Source of the DNA: an uncultured Lachnospiraceae bacterium
Lineage (GTDB): Bacteria > Bacillota > Clostridia > Lachnospirales > Lachnospiraceae
Assembly (NCBI GenBank): GCA_947589315.1
Contig: CANPZE010000012.1
Coordinates: 1-64,000, forward strand
Direction: 5' to 3'
DNA: 64,000 bases
A model generated the notes under the pieces. It did not search any database. It was not told the DNA's origin and saw only the letters and a program-made list of their open reading frames with translations. Below are positions 25,660 through 35,282 of this stretch, piece after piece (within the stretch, counting starts at the first letter, position 1; every line of letters starts with the position of its first letter). The position numbers were made by a program, and so were the translations under genes.

Positions 25660-27588
25660 ATGGAGATAATTTGTTTAGAGGAAGAAAAATGTGTGGGGTG
25701 TAATGCCTGCGTCAGAGTCTGTCCGGCAAGGGACGCCAATATTGCACGTATGGGAGAGGATGGACAGCTGAGGATATCCATTGATGAAGAGAAATGTATT
25801 CGATGCGGCGCCTGCATTAAAGCCTGCGCTCATCAGGCAAGATATTATAAGGACGATATACACGAGTTCCTGGAAGCGTTAAAGTCTGGGGAAGAGATAG
25901 CTATGATCGTTGCTCCTGCTGTCAAGATCGCTTTTGATGGGAATTGGCGTCATGCGTTACAGTGGCTGCGCAATCAAGGTGTGAAGGCAATTTATGATGT
26001 AGGTTTCGGCGCAGATATTTGTACCTGGGCTCACCTTCGATATCTCCAACAGCATCCGGATGCCAAGGTTATCTCCCAGCCCTGCGCAGCGGTAGTAAAC
26101 TATATCCAGCGCCACAGGACGGAGCTGATCCCAAGCCTTTCTCCGGTACAGAGCCCGATGATGTGCATTGCCATTTATATGCGGAAGGTATTGGGATATC
26201 GGGGGAAGATCGCCGCGCTTTCTCCTTGCATTGCCAAGATTGATGAATTCCGGGAGACGAAAGTTATTGATTATAATGTGACCATGGAGCATTTGAGGGA
26301 CTACTTTAAAGAACAAGGAGTACATCTGCCAGAGGTCAAGCTTTACAGTGAATTTGAGTTTGATGAGCAGCAGGGCCTGGAAGGATCCATATATCCCAAG
26401 CCCGGCGGATTGATGACCAATCTGCTAATTCATGATCCTACGCTGGAGGTGGTCACCTCTGAGGGTACCGGGAAGCTGTATGAGGATCTGGATATATACG
26501 GGGAACAGCGCAGAGAGTGGCTTCCTACTGTTTTTGACGTACTGAACTGTGAGAATGGATGTAATGGGGGACCGGCCGTAGGCGTGGATTACCAGCGGTT
26601 TGCCATGAATAACATCATGTATAAGGTAGAGCAGCATGCAAGACAGGTCAGGAAGGCTAATGTAAGCCGGAGGGGAGTAGACAAGCAATATGCCGAGTTT
26701 GATAAGAAACTTAACCTGAACGATTTCCTGCGTTCCTATACCGACCTGAAGGGATCTGCCAAGGAGGTTACGGAGAGAGAGATCAATCAGGCATTTGAGC
26801 TGCTGGGCAAGCATACAAAGGAGGAGAGATCCTTCGACTGTCATGCCTGCGGATTTAAGTCCTGCCGCGATATGGCCATAGCTCTGGCCAAAGGCCTTAA
26901 TGAGAAAGAAAACTGCCATCAATTCATGATGCATTCTATCCGTGAGGAGCGCCAGAAGGTAACGGAAGTCAATGACGAAGTGTTGACAATGAATCAGGAA
27001 CTGATGGAAATCTTCAATCAATTGACAGACAATATTGAGAAGGTAAAGACAGAGACTGACAGTATCCGTGAGGTTGGCAACAGGAGCAGCGAGGAAATGG
27101 GAAATGTAGCCAGCCATATGCATGAACTGAACCAGTTAAACCAGAATATTTCCAAATCCATGGAGAATATTAATTCCAGTGTAGAGCAATATAATATTAT
27201 GACGCAGGATGTAGAAAAGATTGCAGGCAAGATCAATCTGCTGTCCCTGAATGCAGCTATTGAGGCGGCGCGGGCAGGAGAAGCCGGCAAGGGCTTTGCT
27301 GTAGTCGCATCCAACATTCGGGATCTGTCAGACAGCTCCCGGGCATCTGTAGGCAATGCCAAAGAGAATGATGAAGGCATTCATCAGGCAATCTCGGATG
27401 TCAATGTGGTGACTAAGAACTTTAATGAAGCAACGGATGAATTGCTCCACGCAATAGATATTGCCAGAGAAAATGTAGGCAAGACCTCAGAGAAGAGTGT
27501 GATGATCCAGGAATCCATGGATACGGTAAGCCGCATTGCCGAAAAGGTGCAGGAGGTTATCCAGAATACCAATGCGATCCTGCGTTGA
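25660..27588 (+). CDS. soluble [FeFe]-hydrogenase-like chemoreceptor fusion
   Basis: 642 residues with no transmembrane segment. Order: two [4Fe-4S] ferredoxin motifs (C11, C14, C17, C21; C46, C49, C52, C56); a hydrogenase domain (about 80-330); a four-Cys Fe-S motif (C394, C397, C402, C419; CHACGFKSC); and a methyl-accepting chemotaxis signalling domain (about 430-642) with hairpin [25 protein letters not shown]. All four H-cluster ligand positions are present: C142 in SQPCAAV, C190 in SPCIAK, and C297/C301 in NCENGCNGG. The proton-relay cysteine of catalytic enzymes is P141 here. The family is related to sensory (group C/D) hydrogenases. Likely a redox or H2 sensor feeding CheA rather than a turnover enzyme. 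No hydEFG genes adjoin it. Confidence 0.88.
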   Translation: MEIICLEEEKCVGCNACVRVCPARDANIARMGEDGQLRISIDEEKCIRCGACIKACAHQARYYKDDIHEFLEALKSGEEIAMIVAPAVKIAFDGNWRHALQWLRNQGVKAIYDVGFGADICTWAHLRYLQQHPDAKVISQPCAAVVNYIQRHRTELIPSLSPVQSPMMCIAIYMRKVLGYRGKIAALSPCIAKIDEFRETKVIDYNVTMEHLRDYFKEQGVHLPEVKLYSEFEFDEQQGLEGSIYPKPGGLMTNLLIHDPTLEVVTSEGTGKLYEDLDIYGEQRREWLPTVFDVLNCENGCNGGPAVGVDYQRFAMNNIMYKVEQHARQVRKANVSRRGVDKQYAEFDKKLNLNDFLRSYTDLKGSAKEVTEREINQAFELLGKHTKEERSFDCHACGFKSCRDMAIALAKGLNEKENCHQFMMHSIREERQKVTEVNDEVLTMNQELMEIFNQLTDNIEKVKTETDSIREVGNRSSEEMGNVASHMHELNQLNQNISKSMENINSSVEQYNIMTQDVEKIAGKINLLSLNAAIEAARAGEAGKGFAVVASNIRDLSDSSRASVGNAKENDEGIHQAISDVNVVTKNFNEATDELLHAIDIARENVGKTSEKSVMIQESMDTVSRIAEKVQEVIQNTNAILR

Positions 27589-27633
27589 TTCTGGGAACGG
27601 CGCCAGTAAAAAGGATCCATACATAAATATAAA

Positions 27634-27701
27634 ATATTGCAGACAATAGTACAACGTTCTTGAAATAGTTTTATTTCAGAACGTTGTACTGGATATTGCA
27701 G
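27634..27701. repeat. 18-bp inverted repeat enclosed by 9-bp direct repeats
   Basis: AGTACAACGTTCTTGAAAT (27648-27666) pairs with ATTTCAGAACGTTGTACT (27673-27690) around AGTTTT, with one bulged T. ATATTGCAG occurs immediately outside on both sides (27634-27642 and 27693-27701). There is no T tract, so it is not an ordinary terminator. It may be a factor-dependent terminator, an operator, or a tiny inserted element with a target duplication. Confidence 0.7.
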
Positions 27702-27745
27702 GTATTTATCTGATACGGCTCAAGTCCGCTAGATTGGAGGAAGAA

Positions 27746-28951
27746 ATGAAAGGATATCGTCGGATCTTTGTCATTGTGCTGGACTCTCTGGGAGTCGGTG
27801 AAATGGAAGATTCCTATACATTTGGAGATATCGGTGTAGATACTCTGGGGCACGTTGCCAGTTCCATGGATCAATTCCACATACCCAATCTGCAGCGGAT
27901 GGGGATGGCCAATCTTCACCATGTACAGGGAGTCAATCCGGTAGAAAAGCCTATGGGCCGTTATACCAAGCTGTTGGAGAGAAGCTGCGCTAAGGATACT
28001 ATGACGGGACATTGGGAAATGACGGGGATTTATACGACTAAGCCTTTCCGGACCTTTACGGAACAGGGCTTCCCCCCGGAGCTGATCCGGGAATTAGAGA
28101 AGCGCACCGGCCGAAGGGTGGTAGGCAACAAGAGCGCCAGCGGGACAGCGATACTGGAAGAGCTGGCACAGGAAGAGCTCCATCATAATGGATTGATCGT
28201 TTATACATCTGCTGATTCAGTGATGCAGATCTGCGGCAATGAGGAAACGATGGGACTGGAAACCCTGTATCAGTACTGCCAGATCGCCCGGGAACTGACG
28301 ATGCGGGACGAATGGAGAGTGGGACGGGTGATTGCCAGGCCTTATGTAGGGCAGAAGCCCGGCCAGTATAAGAGAACCTCCCACCGCCGGGATTATGCGG
28401 TAAAGCCTTCCGGCAAGACTGTGCTGGATGCATTAAAGGAAGCGGGATGGGATGTGATCTCTGTGGGAAAGATATTCGATATTTTTGCCGGACAGGGGTT
28501 GACAGAATCCTACCATTCTGATTCGTCTGTCCATGGGATGGAACAGACGATGGAACTGGCCAAGAGAGATTTTAAAGGTCTTTGTTTTGTAAATCTGGTG
28601 GATTTTGATACTCTTTGGGGGCATCGGCGGGATCCGGCAGGATATGGCAGGGAACTGGAACGGTTTGATGAACGACTGGGCCGGCTGACCCATTTCCTGC
28701 AGGAGGACGATCTGCTGATCCTGACGGCAGATCACGGAAATGATCCCACTTATACAGGGACAGACCATACCAGGGAGAAAGTCCCCTTTATCGCCTGGTC
28801 GCCTTCCATGCGAAAGGGCGGAGCGCTGCCGGAACAGGATACCTTTGCTGTGATCGGGGCTACGGTTGCCCAGAACTTTGGTGTAAAAATGCCGGAGGGA
28901 ACAATAGGGACTTCTATTCTGCGGGAGCTGATACAAAATCCACAGGGCTGA
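27746..28951 (+). CDS. deoB: phosphopentomutase
   Basis: 401 residues from ATG 27746, which has TTGGAGG 5 nt upstream; the track start four codons earlier lacks this. DeoB of the alkaline phosphatase superfamily: [14 protein letters not shown] with the first metal-binding Asp, MTGHWEMTG with the phosphorylated Thr region, and [19 protein letters not shown] with several metal ligands. It interconverts ribose-1- and ribose-5-phosphate (and deoxy forms), linking nucleoside salvage to sugar metabolism. No nucleoside phosphorylase gene is next to it. Confidence 0.96.
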   Translation: MKGYRRIFVIVLDSLGVGEMEDSYTFGDIGVDTLGHVASSMDQFHIPNLQRMGMANLHHVQGVNPVEKPMGRYTKLLERSCAKDTMTGHWEMTGIYTTKPFRTFTEQGFPPELIRELEKRTGRRVVGNKSASGTAILEELAQEELHHNGLIVYTSADSVMQICGNEETMGLETLYQYCQIARELTMRDEWRVGRVIARPYVGQKPGQYKRTSHRRDYAVKPSGKTVLDALKEAGWDVISVGKIFDIFAGQGLTESYHSDSSVHGMEQTMELAKRDFKGLCFVNLVDFDTLWGHRRDPAGYGRELERFDERLGRLTHFLQEDDLLILTADHGNDPTYTGTDHTREKVPFIAWSPSMRKGGALPEQDTFAVIGATVAQNFGVKMPEGTIGTSILRELIQNPQG

Positions 28952-28961
28952 CAGAGAACTA

Positions 28962-28990
28962 TGGACGAATTATGAAAAGCATGTTATACT
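28962..28990 (+). promoter_or_regulatory. probable promoter for the bactofilin-pyrH operon
   Basis: TGGACG, 17-bp spacer, TATACT, about 63 bp before the bactofilin ATG. The -35 box is weak, the -10 good. Confidence 0.45.
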
Positions 28991-29052
28991 AAGCTGGTAT
29001 GAATATGATTTGTTGGACGTAATGACGGGAACAAGCCAAGGAGGAAGAAGAA

Positions 29053-29784
29053 ATGAGCGATTTTGATGATGCAAATGTTGATAAGGATTTGTTAAGCCAA
29101 ATTTTTGCAAATGATATCCCTTCAGAGGAAGAGGATACCGTAAAGGATGATCTGTTTGCCGATTCTTCAGGAGATATACCGGATCTGCTGGCAGAAGAGG
29201 ATCTCCCGGAGGAGACAGAGGAGGAAGCTGCAGATGACCAGGAGGTTCCAGAGGCAGAAGAGATAGAAGAGCCTGCTGCGGAGGAGACAGCTGCATCAGA
29301 GAGTACGCTCCCGGCCCAGGATCCTGCCGAGGCCTCGGAAGATGTTACAGTTATCTCCAAGGGAACCAGCATTAACGGTGGGATTTCGGCCAATGGATCC
29401 CTGCAGATTATGGGAAGCATTGACGGTGATGTGGACTGTCTTGGAAAATTGTATATCTATGGCCAGGTATCCGGTAATGTATCCGGCGCCGAGGTATTTA
29501 TCAAGACTAACCGCCTGGAGGGGAATATCGATTGCGTGGGAGAACTGAAGATTGAAGTGGATACCGTTGTCATCGGCGATGTGTCAGGCTCGGCTGCTGT
29601 CATTGCCGGAGCTATCAAAGGCAACATTGATGTCAATGGGCCGGTTACGATCGACTCCACGGCAATTATCAGAGGCAATATCAAAGCAAAGTCCATCCAG
29701 GTTAATAATGGAGCAGTCGTAGACGGCTATTGTTCATTAAACTATGCCGGCGTGGATCTGGATGATATTTTTGAAGAAAAATAG
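29053..29784 (+). CDS. bactofilin with an acidic N-terminal extension
   Basis: 243 residues. The first ~95 are acidic and low-complexity (EEEDTVKDDLFADSSGD...EEEAADDQEVPEAEE), probably disordered. Residues ~97-235 are a right-handed beta-helix of hydrophobic repeats (TVISKGTSINGGISANGSLQIMGSIDGDVDCLGKLYIYGQVSGNVSG), the bactofilin fold. Bactofilins self-assemble into filaments without nucleotide and organise the envelope. The last residues (AGVDLDDIFEEK) form a short acidic tail. It begins the transcription unit that continues into pyrH 14 bp downstream. AAGGAGG supports the start. Confidence 0.9.
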   Translation: MSDFDDANVDKDLLSQIFANDIPSEEEDTVKDDLFADSSGDIPDLLAEEDLPEETEEEAADDQEVPEAEEIEEPAAEETAASESTLPAQDPAEASEDVTVISKGTSINGGISANGSLQIMGSIDGDVDCLGKLYIYGQVSGNVSGAEVFIKTNRLEGNIDCVGELKIEVDTVVIGDVSGSAAVIAGAIKGNIDVNGPVTIDSTAIIRGNIKAKSIQVNNGAVVDGYCSLNYAGVDLDDIFEEK

Positions 29785-29798
29785 GCAGGAGAGACGGT

Positions 29799-30503
29799 AT
29801 GGCAAAATATAAAAGAGTGATGCTGAAGCTGAGTGGGGAAGCTCTGGCAGGAGAGAAGAAGACCGGCTTCGATGAGGCTACCTGCCTGGAAGTAGCCAGA
29901 CAGGTCAAGGAGCTGACAGATCAGGGAATCCAGGTTGGCATTGTGACCGGCGGCGGGAATTTCTGGAGAGGGCGCACCAGTGAAAATATTGACCGTACCA
30001 AGGCAGATCAGATCGGAATGCTGGCAACGGTTATGAATTGTATTTATGTGTCGGAGATCTTCCGTTCTGTGGGAATGAAGACGGAAGTGCTTACGCCGTT
30101 TGCCTGTGGTTCCTTTACCCGGCTGTTTTCTAAAGATACGGCTAATGCCTGCTTTGCAGAGGGAGTCGTGGTATTTTTCGCAGGGGGGACGGGACATCCG
30201 TATTTTTCTACAGATACGGCCACGGCGCTTCGGGCGGTGGAGATTGAAGCAGATATTATCCTGTCCGGTAAATCCATCGATGGGGTATATGATTCGGATC
30301 CGGCGGTAAATCCGGCGGCGAAGAAGTATGAGGAGATCACTATGAAAGAAGTGATCGACCAGCGTCTTGGCGTGATCGATCTGGCGGCAGCCATACTTTG
30401 TACAGAAAACCATATGCCGATGATGATATTCGGCCTGAATGAAGAGAACAGCATTGTCAACACGGTAAAGGGCGTGACAAAGGGCACATTGGTTTCCTGC
30501 TGA
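29799..30503 (+). CDS. pyrH: UMP kinase
   Basis: 234 residues, typical length. The amino-acid-kinase fold start YKRVMLKLSGEALAG carries the phosphate-binding lysine and glycines. GGGNFWRG and VVFFAGGTGHPYFSTDTATALRAVEIEADIIL form the nucleotide- and UMP-binding regions. It phosphorylates UMP to UDP with ATP, usually inhibited by UTP and activated by GTP. Immediately downstream is frr, the usual pairing; rpsB and tsf, commonly upstream of pyrH, are replaced by the bactofilin gene. Confidence 0.97.
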   Translation: MAKYKRVMLKLSGEALAGEKKTGFDEATCLEVARQVKELTDQGIQVGIVTGGGNFWRGRTSENIDRTKADQIGMLATVMNCIYVSEIFRSVGMKTEVLTPFACGSFTRLFSKDTANACFAEGVVVFFAGGTGHPYFSTDTATALRAVEIEADIILSGKSIDGVYDSDPAVNPAAKKYEEITMKEVIDQRLGVIDLAAAILCTENHMPMMIFGLNEENSIVNTVKGVTKGTLVSC

Positions 30504-30525
30504 CAGCAAATAGATGGAGGGCATT

Positions 30526-31080
30526 ATGAGTGTAGAATTAGAGCAGTATAGAGAGAAAATGGAGAAATCATTAGATAATCTGGCAAAGGAGTATACATCG
30601 ATCCGCGCAGGGAGGGCCAACCCCCATATTTTGGACAGGATCACGGTAGAGTATTACGGACAGCCTTCCCCGCTGCAGAATGTAGCGAACATATCGGTGG
30701 CGGAGGCAAGGACTTTAGTGATCCAGCCCTGGGAAGCCAGCCTGGTGAAGGAGATCGAGAAGGCGATCTTAACCTCTGACCTGGGCCTGACGCCTAATAA
30801 TGATGGCAAGACGATCCGCCTTTCTTTTCCGGAGCTTACAGAGGAACGCCGTAAGGAGCTGGTAAAGGATGTAAAGAAAAAGGGGGAGAATGCCAAGGTG
30901 GCTATCCGCAATATCCGCAGGGATGCCAATGATATGATAAAAAAGCAGCAGAAGGCTAATGAGATATCAGAAGATGAACAGAAGAACCTGGAAAATGAGA
31001 TCCAGAAGCTTACGGACGAAAAAATAAAAAGCATTGACGGAATGATCGAGGACAAATCCAAAGAGATCATGACAGTTTAA
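30526..31080 (+). CDS. frr: ribosome recycling factor
   Basis: 184 residues from ATG 30526 with TGGAGG upstream. Contains the family patterns [83 protein letters not shown] and the three-helix C-terminal bundle. It dissociates post-termination ribosomes with EF-G. Conserved residues appear intact. The following gap carries a hairpin before uppS. Confidence 0.97.
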   Translation: MSVELEQYREKMEKSLDNLAKEYTSIRAGRANPHILDRITVEYYGQPSPLQNVANISVAEARTLVIQPWEASLVKEIEKAILTSDLGLTPNNDGKTIRLSFPELTEERRKELVKDVKKKGENAKVAIRNIRRDANDMIKKQQKANEISEDEQKNLENEIQKLTDEKIKSIDGMIEDKSKEIMTV

Positions 31081-31102
31081 AGCAGAACAAAATGGAAAAG
31101 AG

Positions 31103-31131
31103 GGATAGGCTGATACAGTCTGTCCCTATCC
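31103..31131 (+). other. weak hairpin between frr and uppS
   Basis: GGATAGG/CCTATCC, 7-bp stem, loop contains a small CTG/CAG pairing, followed by TTGTAAAT. It could attenuate or process the operon mRNA; the T tract is poor for an intrinsic terminator. Confidence 0.3.
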
Positions 31132-31164
31132 TTGTAAATAGGCAAATTATAGGGGGGACAGGAT

Positions 31165-31878
31165 ATGAAGGAGACCAGGACCGTTCCCCGGCATGTGGCG
31201 ATTATATTGGATGGTAACGGCAGATGGGCCAGGAAGCGTATGCTGCCCAGGAATGCCGGCCATGCTGCCGGGAGTAAAAATGTGGAGAAAATCTGTGAAG
31301 CAGCATGGAATATGGGGATTGAATACGTGACAATGTATGCCTTTTCTACAGAGAATTGGTCTCGTCCCCAGGAAGAAGTGGATGCTTTAATGAAGCTGCT
31401 GCACAGTTACCTGAAAGACTGTATCCGTACCAGCAAGAAGAATAATATGCAGGTACGGGTGTTAGGCGATATTACCCGCCTGGAGCCTGATCTGCAGCAA
31501 CGGATCCGGGAGTTGGAGGAGGTGTCAGCCCAGAATACAGGCCTCCATTTCCAGGTGGCGCTGAATTATGGAGGACGGGACGAGATCGTCCGGGCTGTAA
31601 GAAGGATGAGCGAAGATGTGAAAGCGGGGCGGCTGGAGCCTTCTCTGGTGGATGAGGAGCGGATCGCCTCCTACCTGGATACCAGGGGGATCCCGGACCC
31701 TGATCTGATGATCCGTACCAGTGGGGAACAGAGGCTGTCTAATTATCTGTTATGGCAGCTGGCTTATGCCGAGTTTTATTTTACGGATGTACTTTGGCCG
31801 GATTTTGATAAAAAGGAACTGGAAAAAGCGGTAGAATTCTATCAGTCCCGGGATCGGCGGTTCGGCGGGGTAAAATAA
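31165..31878 (+). CDS. uppS: isoprenyl transferase (undecaprenyl diphosphate synthase)
   Basis: 237 residues of the cis-prenyltransferase family. The catalytic aspartate D16 is in HVAIILDGNGRWA, the substrate region includes GHAAGSKNVEKI and MYAFSTENWSRP, and LMIRTSGEQRLSNYLLWQLAYAEFYFTDVLWPDF is the C-terminal signature. It elongates farnesyl diphosphate to the C55 carrier used for peptidoglycan and other wall polymers. Start supported by GGGGGG upstream. Followed by cdsA 21 bp downstream. Confidence 0.96.
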   Translation: MKETRTVPRHVAIILDGNGRWARKRMLPRNAGHAAGSKNVEKICEAAWNMGIEYVTMYAFSTENWSRPQEEVDALMKLLHSYLKDCIRTSKKNNMQVRVLGDITRLEPDLQQRIRELEEVSAQNTGLHFQVALNYGGRDEIVRAVRRMSEDVKAGRLEPSLVDEERIASYLDTRGIPDPDLMIRTSGEQRLSNYLLWQLAYAEFYFTDVLWPDFDKKELEKAVEFYQSRDRRFGGVK

Positions 31879-31899
31879 AGAAATGGAGAGTACAGTAGG

Positions 31900-32688
31900 A
31901 TGTTTTGGACAAGATTAGCAAGTGGTACCGTGTTAATGGCGATCACCATTGCCCTGATGGTCAATGGTGGTTTTCCCTTATTCTGGGTGATTACAGTGAT
32001 CTCTCTGATCGGATTGTTTGAGTTATACCGGGCAGTGAAAATGGAAAAAACATTTCCTGCGCTGGTTGGTTATATATCCAGCCTGGTTTTGGATATATTA
32101 GTGTTAAACGAAGAATATCAATATCTGATATTCTGGCTGATCCTTACATTGATGGTAATGATGGGAACCTATGTGATCGCATATCCCAAGTATAATTCAG
32201 AACAGATCGTTATGCTGTTTTTTGGCGTATTCTATGTCACTCTGATGTTGTCCTTTGTCTTTAAGGTACGTTTCCTGGAGGAAGGGATCCTGCTGGTCTG
32301 GCTGATTTTTATTGGCGCCTGGGGATCTGATACCTGCGCTTATTGCGTGGGCAAACTGGCGGGCAGGCATAAGATGCCCTCTACCCTCAGCCCCAACAAG
32401 ACGATAGAGGGCTGTGTGGGCGGTATCTTAGGAGCGGCCCTGATCGGCTTTCTCTTTGCGCTGGCTTTTTATAAGGACAGAGACCTGTGGTGGCAGTTTG
32501 CGCTGATCGGGGGCGTATCTTCAGTAATCTCCCAGATTGGGGATTTGGCGGCCTCAGCCATCAAAAGGAACCATGATATCAAGGATTATGGAACATTGAT
32601 ACCTGGCCATGGAGGGATTCTGGACCGGTTTGACAGTATCCTGTTTACGGCGCCGATCGTATATATCCTGGCAGTGTTCCTGAGATAG
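31900..32688 (+). CDS. cdsA: phosphatidate cytidylyltransferase
   Basis: 262 residues with about eight hydrophobic segments and the CDP-alcohol signature RNHDIKDYGTLIPGHGGILDRFDSILFTAP. The SPNKTIEGCVGG segment is also typical. It makes CDP-diacylglycerol from phosphatidic acid and CTP in the membrane, the branch point to all phospholipids. Place in the operon matches many Firmicutes. The start region MFWTRLASGTVLMAITIALM is the first transmembrane helix. Confidence 0.95.
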   Translation: MFWTRLASGTVLMAITIALMVNGGFPLFWVITVISLIGLFELYRAVKMEKTFPALVGYISSLVLDILVLNEEYQYLIFWLILTLMVMMGTYVIAYPKYNSEQIVMLFFGVFYVTLMLSFVFKVRFLEEGILLVWLIFIGAWGSDTCAYCVGKLAGRHKMPSTLSPNKTIEGCVGGILGAALIGFLFALAFYKDRDLWWQFALIGGVSSVISQIGDLAASAIKRNHDIKDYGTLIPGHGGILDRFDSILFTAPIVYILAVFLR

Positions 32689-32762
32689 GCGGGTCTTGTT
32701 TTCAGCAGGCAGCAGAGGAAGGAAAAAGACGCAGTAACAATAGAGAAATGAGGAATGGCAGT

Positions 32763-33911
32763 ATGAAGCAGATTACAATCCTGGGATCTACAGGATCTAT
32801 CGGAACACAGACGCTGGAGGTGATCCGGCAGAATGAGGATATGCAGGTGGCGGCTCTGGCGGCAGGCAGTAATATTGACCTGCTGCAGGAGCAGATTCGG
32901 GAATTTCATCCGGAGTTAGTCTGTGTTTACCAGGAACAGAAGGCCAGGGAACTGGCGCGGCGCCTCCAGGGGGAAAATGTCTCTGTATTGTATGGTATGG
33001 AAGGGCTGACCGCCTGCGCATCTCTGCCGGCAGCAGATGTAGTGGTTGCGGCTATGGTGGGAATGATAGGAATCCGTCCGGTGGTAGAGGCTATCCGTTC
33101 AGGAAAGGATATTGCCTTTGCCAATAAAGAGACTCTGGTAACAGCCGGACATATTATTATGCCCATGGTACGGCGGCACCAGGTATTATTAATGCCGGTG
33201 GACAGTGAGCATGCTGCTATATTTCAGTGTTTAAGTGGAGAGCATCACAGGGCAGTCAGCCGCATTCTTCTGACAGCTTCCGGCGGGCCCTTCCGGGGGA
33301 AGACCAGGGCAGAGTTGGAAAATGTTCAGCTGGAGGATGCCCTCAGGCATCCCAATTGGACCATGGGCAGGAAAATAACAATTGATTCCTCTACCATGGT
33401 CAATAAGGGATTGGAGGTCATTGAGGCCAGATGGCTTTTCGATGTGGACTTTGACCGGATCCAGGTGGTGATCCAGCCGCAAAGTGTTATTCATTCTATG
33501 GTAGAATTTAAAGACGGCGCTGTGATAGCGCAGCTGGGCACGCCGGATATGAAGCTGCCTATCCAGTATGCGCTCACTTATCCGGAGCGGAGGGATCTGC
33601 CCGGAGAGAGGCTGGACTTTGGAAAATTATCCCAGCTTTGTTTTGAATTGCCGGACACAGACACCTTTTATGGATTGTCTTTGGCCTATCAGGCGGGAAA
33701 AGAGGGAGGCAGCATGCCTACGGTATTTAATGCGGCCAATGAAAAGGCAGTATCCTTGTTTTTGGACAGGAAGATAAAATATCTGGATATTCCTGCAATC
33801 ATAGAGACAGCAATGATGGAACATCATACCCTTCCAGATCCTTCTCTGGAGGATATCCTTGAGGTGGAGAAAGAGGTTCATAGGAAAATAGAAGAAAAGA
33901 AAGGCTGGTAG
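32763..33911 (+). CDS. dxr: 1-deoxy-D-xylulose-5-phosphate reductoisomerase
   Basis: 382 residues from ATG 32763 (MKQITILGSTGSIGTQTLEVI), with GAGGAATGG upstream and the NADPH-binding GSTGSIG right at the N-terminus; the ORF-track start adds five unneeded residues. Metal and substrate segments are MPVDSEHAAIFQCL, LTASGGPFRG, PNWTMGRKITIDSSTMVNKGLE and the FDRIQVVIQPQSVIHSMVEF motif. It is the second step of the MEP isoprenoid pathway, whose later enzyme ispG is two genes downstream. Confidence 0.97.
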   Translation: MKQITILGSTGSIGTQTLEVIRQNEDMQVAALAAGSNIDLLQEQIREFHPELVCVYQEQKARELARRLQGENVSVLYGMEGLTACASLPAADVVVAAMVGMIGIRPVVEAIRSGKDIAFANKETLVTAGHIIMPMVRRHQVLLMPVDSEHAAIFQCLSGEHHRAVSRILLTASGGPFRGKTRAELENVQLEDALRHPNWTMGRKITIDSSTMVNKGLEVIEARWLFDVDFDRIQVVIQPQSVIHSMVEFKDGAVIAQLGTPDMKLPIQYALTYPERRDLPGERLDFGKLSQLCFELPDTDTFYGLSLAYQAGKEGGSMPTVFNAANEKAVSLFLDRKIKYLDIPAIIETAMMEHHTLPDPSLEDILEVEKEVHRKIEEKKGW

Positions 33912-33916
33912 ATTTT

Positions 33917-35269
33917 ATGAACATACTTGCAGCGTTATTGATATTTACTGTGATCGTAGTGGTCCATGAATTTGGGCATTTTCTTCTGGCAAAGAAGAAT
34001 GGCGTGGAAGTTACAGAGTTCTCTGTGGGAATGGGCCCGCGCCTGGTCACGGCGGCTAAGACAAAGGATGGGATCAAGTGTAAGCTGTTCTGCTCCCAGA
34101 AAACATTTGACAGCCGGGAGGACTGGCAGGGGATCACAAAATATTCATGGAAGCTGTTCCCGATTGGCGGCTCCTGTGCCATGGTGGGAGAGGATATGGA
34201 GGATGATTCTGAGGGATCTTTTAATAGTAAAGGGGTCTGGGCCAGATTTTCTATTATCTTTGCCGGACCATTCTTTAATTTTCTTTTAGCCTTTGTCTTC
34301 TCTGTGATCATTTTGGGAGTCGCCGGCGTGGATCTGCCCAGGGTGACAGAGGTATATAGCGGCCAGCCGGGAGAGGCGGCCGGTATAAAGACGGGGGATT
34401 TGATCAAACGGATCGATGGCAAAAAGATTTCCATTGGGCGCGAGCTCACTACCCATTTCCAGTTCCACCCTATGACAGGAAAGGACATACAGATCGTGGT
34501 AGAGCGGGATGGGGAGGAAAAGACGCTGATGCTTTCTCCTGATTATACCACCTATCTTTTTGGGTTTACTTATTCTGCAAATGCTCTCAACACTAAGATA
34601 TCGGAAATATCCCAGGACAGTGCATTTGCCAAAGCGGGGATCCGGGAAGGAGACAGCATTGTCAGCGTCAATGGGACGGCAGTGCATACCGGAGAAGAAT
34701 TGGGCCATATCATGGAACAGGAAAAGGCCAGCGGCCAGCCGGTGGATTTTGTGATTCAGAGAGATGGGCAGGAGAAGTCTTATACTGTGGCCCCTGTGAA
34801 ATATGAGGGGCGGGGGCTGGGGATTGCCGCCCTGGAGAAAACGAAAATGGGTCCCTTACAGATTTTAAAATACAGCGCTATTGAAGTGCGCTTCTGGATT
34901 GTATCGGTGCTGGGAAGTCTGGGGCAGCTGATCAGCGGACAGCTGACCACCAATGATATCTCTGGCCCGGTAGGTATTGTGGACATGGTGGGCGGTGTTA
35001 TTGACGAGAGCGCCTCCCAGGGGGCTTTGCCTGTATTCATCAATATGCTGTATATGTCTGTGCTTCTCAGCGCCAATCTGGGGGTGATGAACCTTCTGCC
35101 TCTTCCGGCGCTGGATGGAGGAAGGCTGGTGTTCATCCTTATTGAAGGGATCCGGGGAAAAGCCATTGACCGGGAAAAGGAAGGGTTCGTGCATTTGATC
35201 GGTTTCTTTCTGCTGATGGCGTTGATGGTATTTGTTATGTACAATGATATTATAAAGATCGTACGGTAA
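33917..35269 (+). CDS. rseP: RIP zinc metalloprotease (site-2 protease, M50)
   Basis: 450 residues. The zinc motif is VVVHEFGHFLLAKKNG in the first helix, with the third ligand region in NLLPLPALDGGRLVF. Two PDZ-like modules are visible: VTEVYSGQPGEAAGIKTGDLIKRIDG and ISEISQDSAFAKAGIREGDSIVSVNG. Four hydrophobic helices. It cleaves transmembrane substrates such as anti-sigma factors within the membrane; Bacillus RasP is the closest functional analogue. Starts 5 bp after dxr and is part of the same operon. The ribosome site is weak, so translation may be coupled. Confidence 0.94.
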   Translation: MNILAALLIFTVIVVVHEFGHFLLAKKNGVEVTEFSVGMGPRLVTAAKTKDGIKCKLFCSQKTFDSREDWQGITKYSWKLFPIGGSCAMVGEDMEDDSEGSFNSKGVWARFSIIFAGPFFNFLLAFVFSVIILGVAGVDLPRVTEVYSGQPGEAAGIKTGDLIKRIDGKKISIGRELTTHFQFHPMTGKDIQIVVERDGEEKTLMLSPDYTTYLFGFTYSANALNTKISEISQDSAFAKAGIREGDSIVSVNGTAVHTGEELGHIMEQEKASGQPVDFVIQRDGQEKSYTVAPVKYEGRGLGIAALEKTKMGPLQILKYSAIEVRFWIVSVLGSLGQLISGQLTTNDISGPVGIVDMVGGVIDESASQGALPVFINMLYMSVLLSANLGVMNLLPLPALDGGRLVFILIEGIRGKAIDREKEGFVHLIGFFLLMALMVFVMYNDIIKIVR

Positions 35270-35282
35270 GAAAGAGGTGTCT

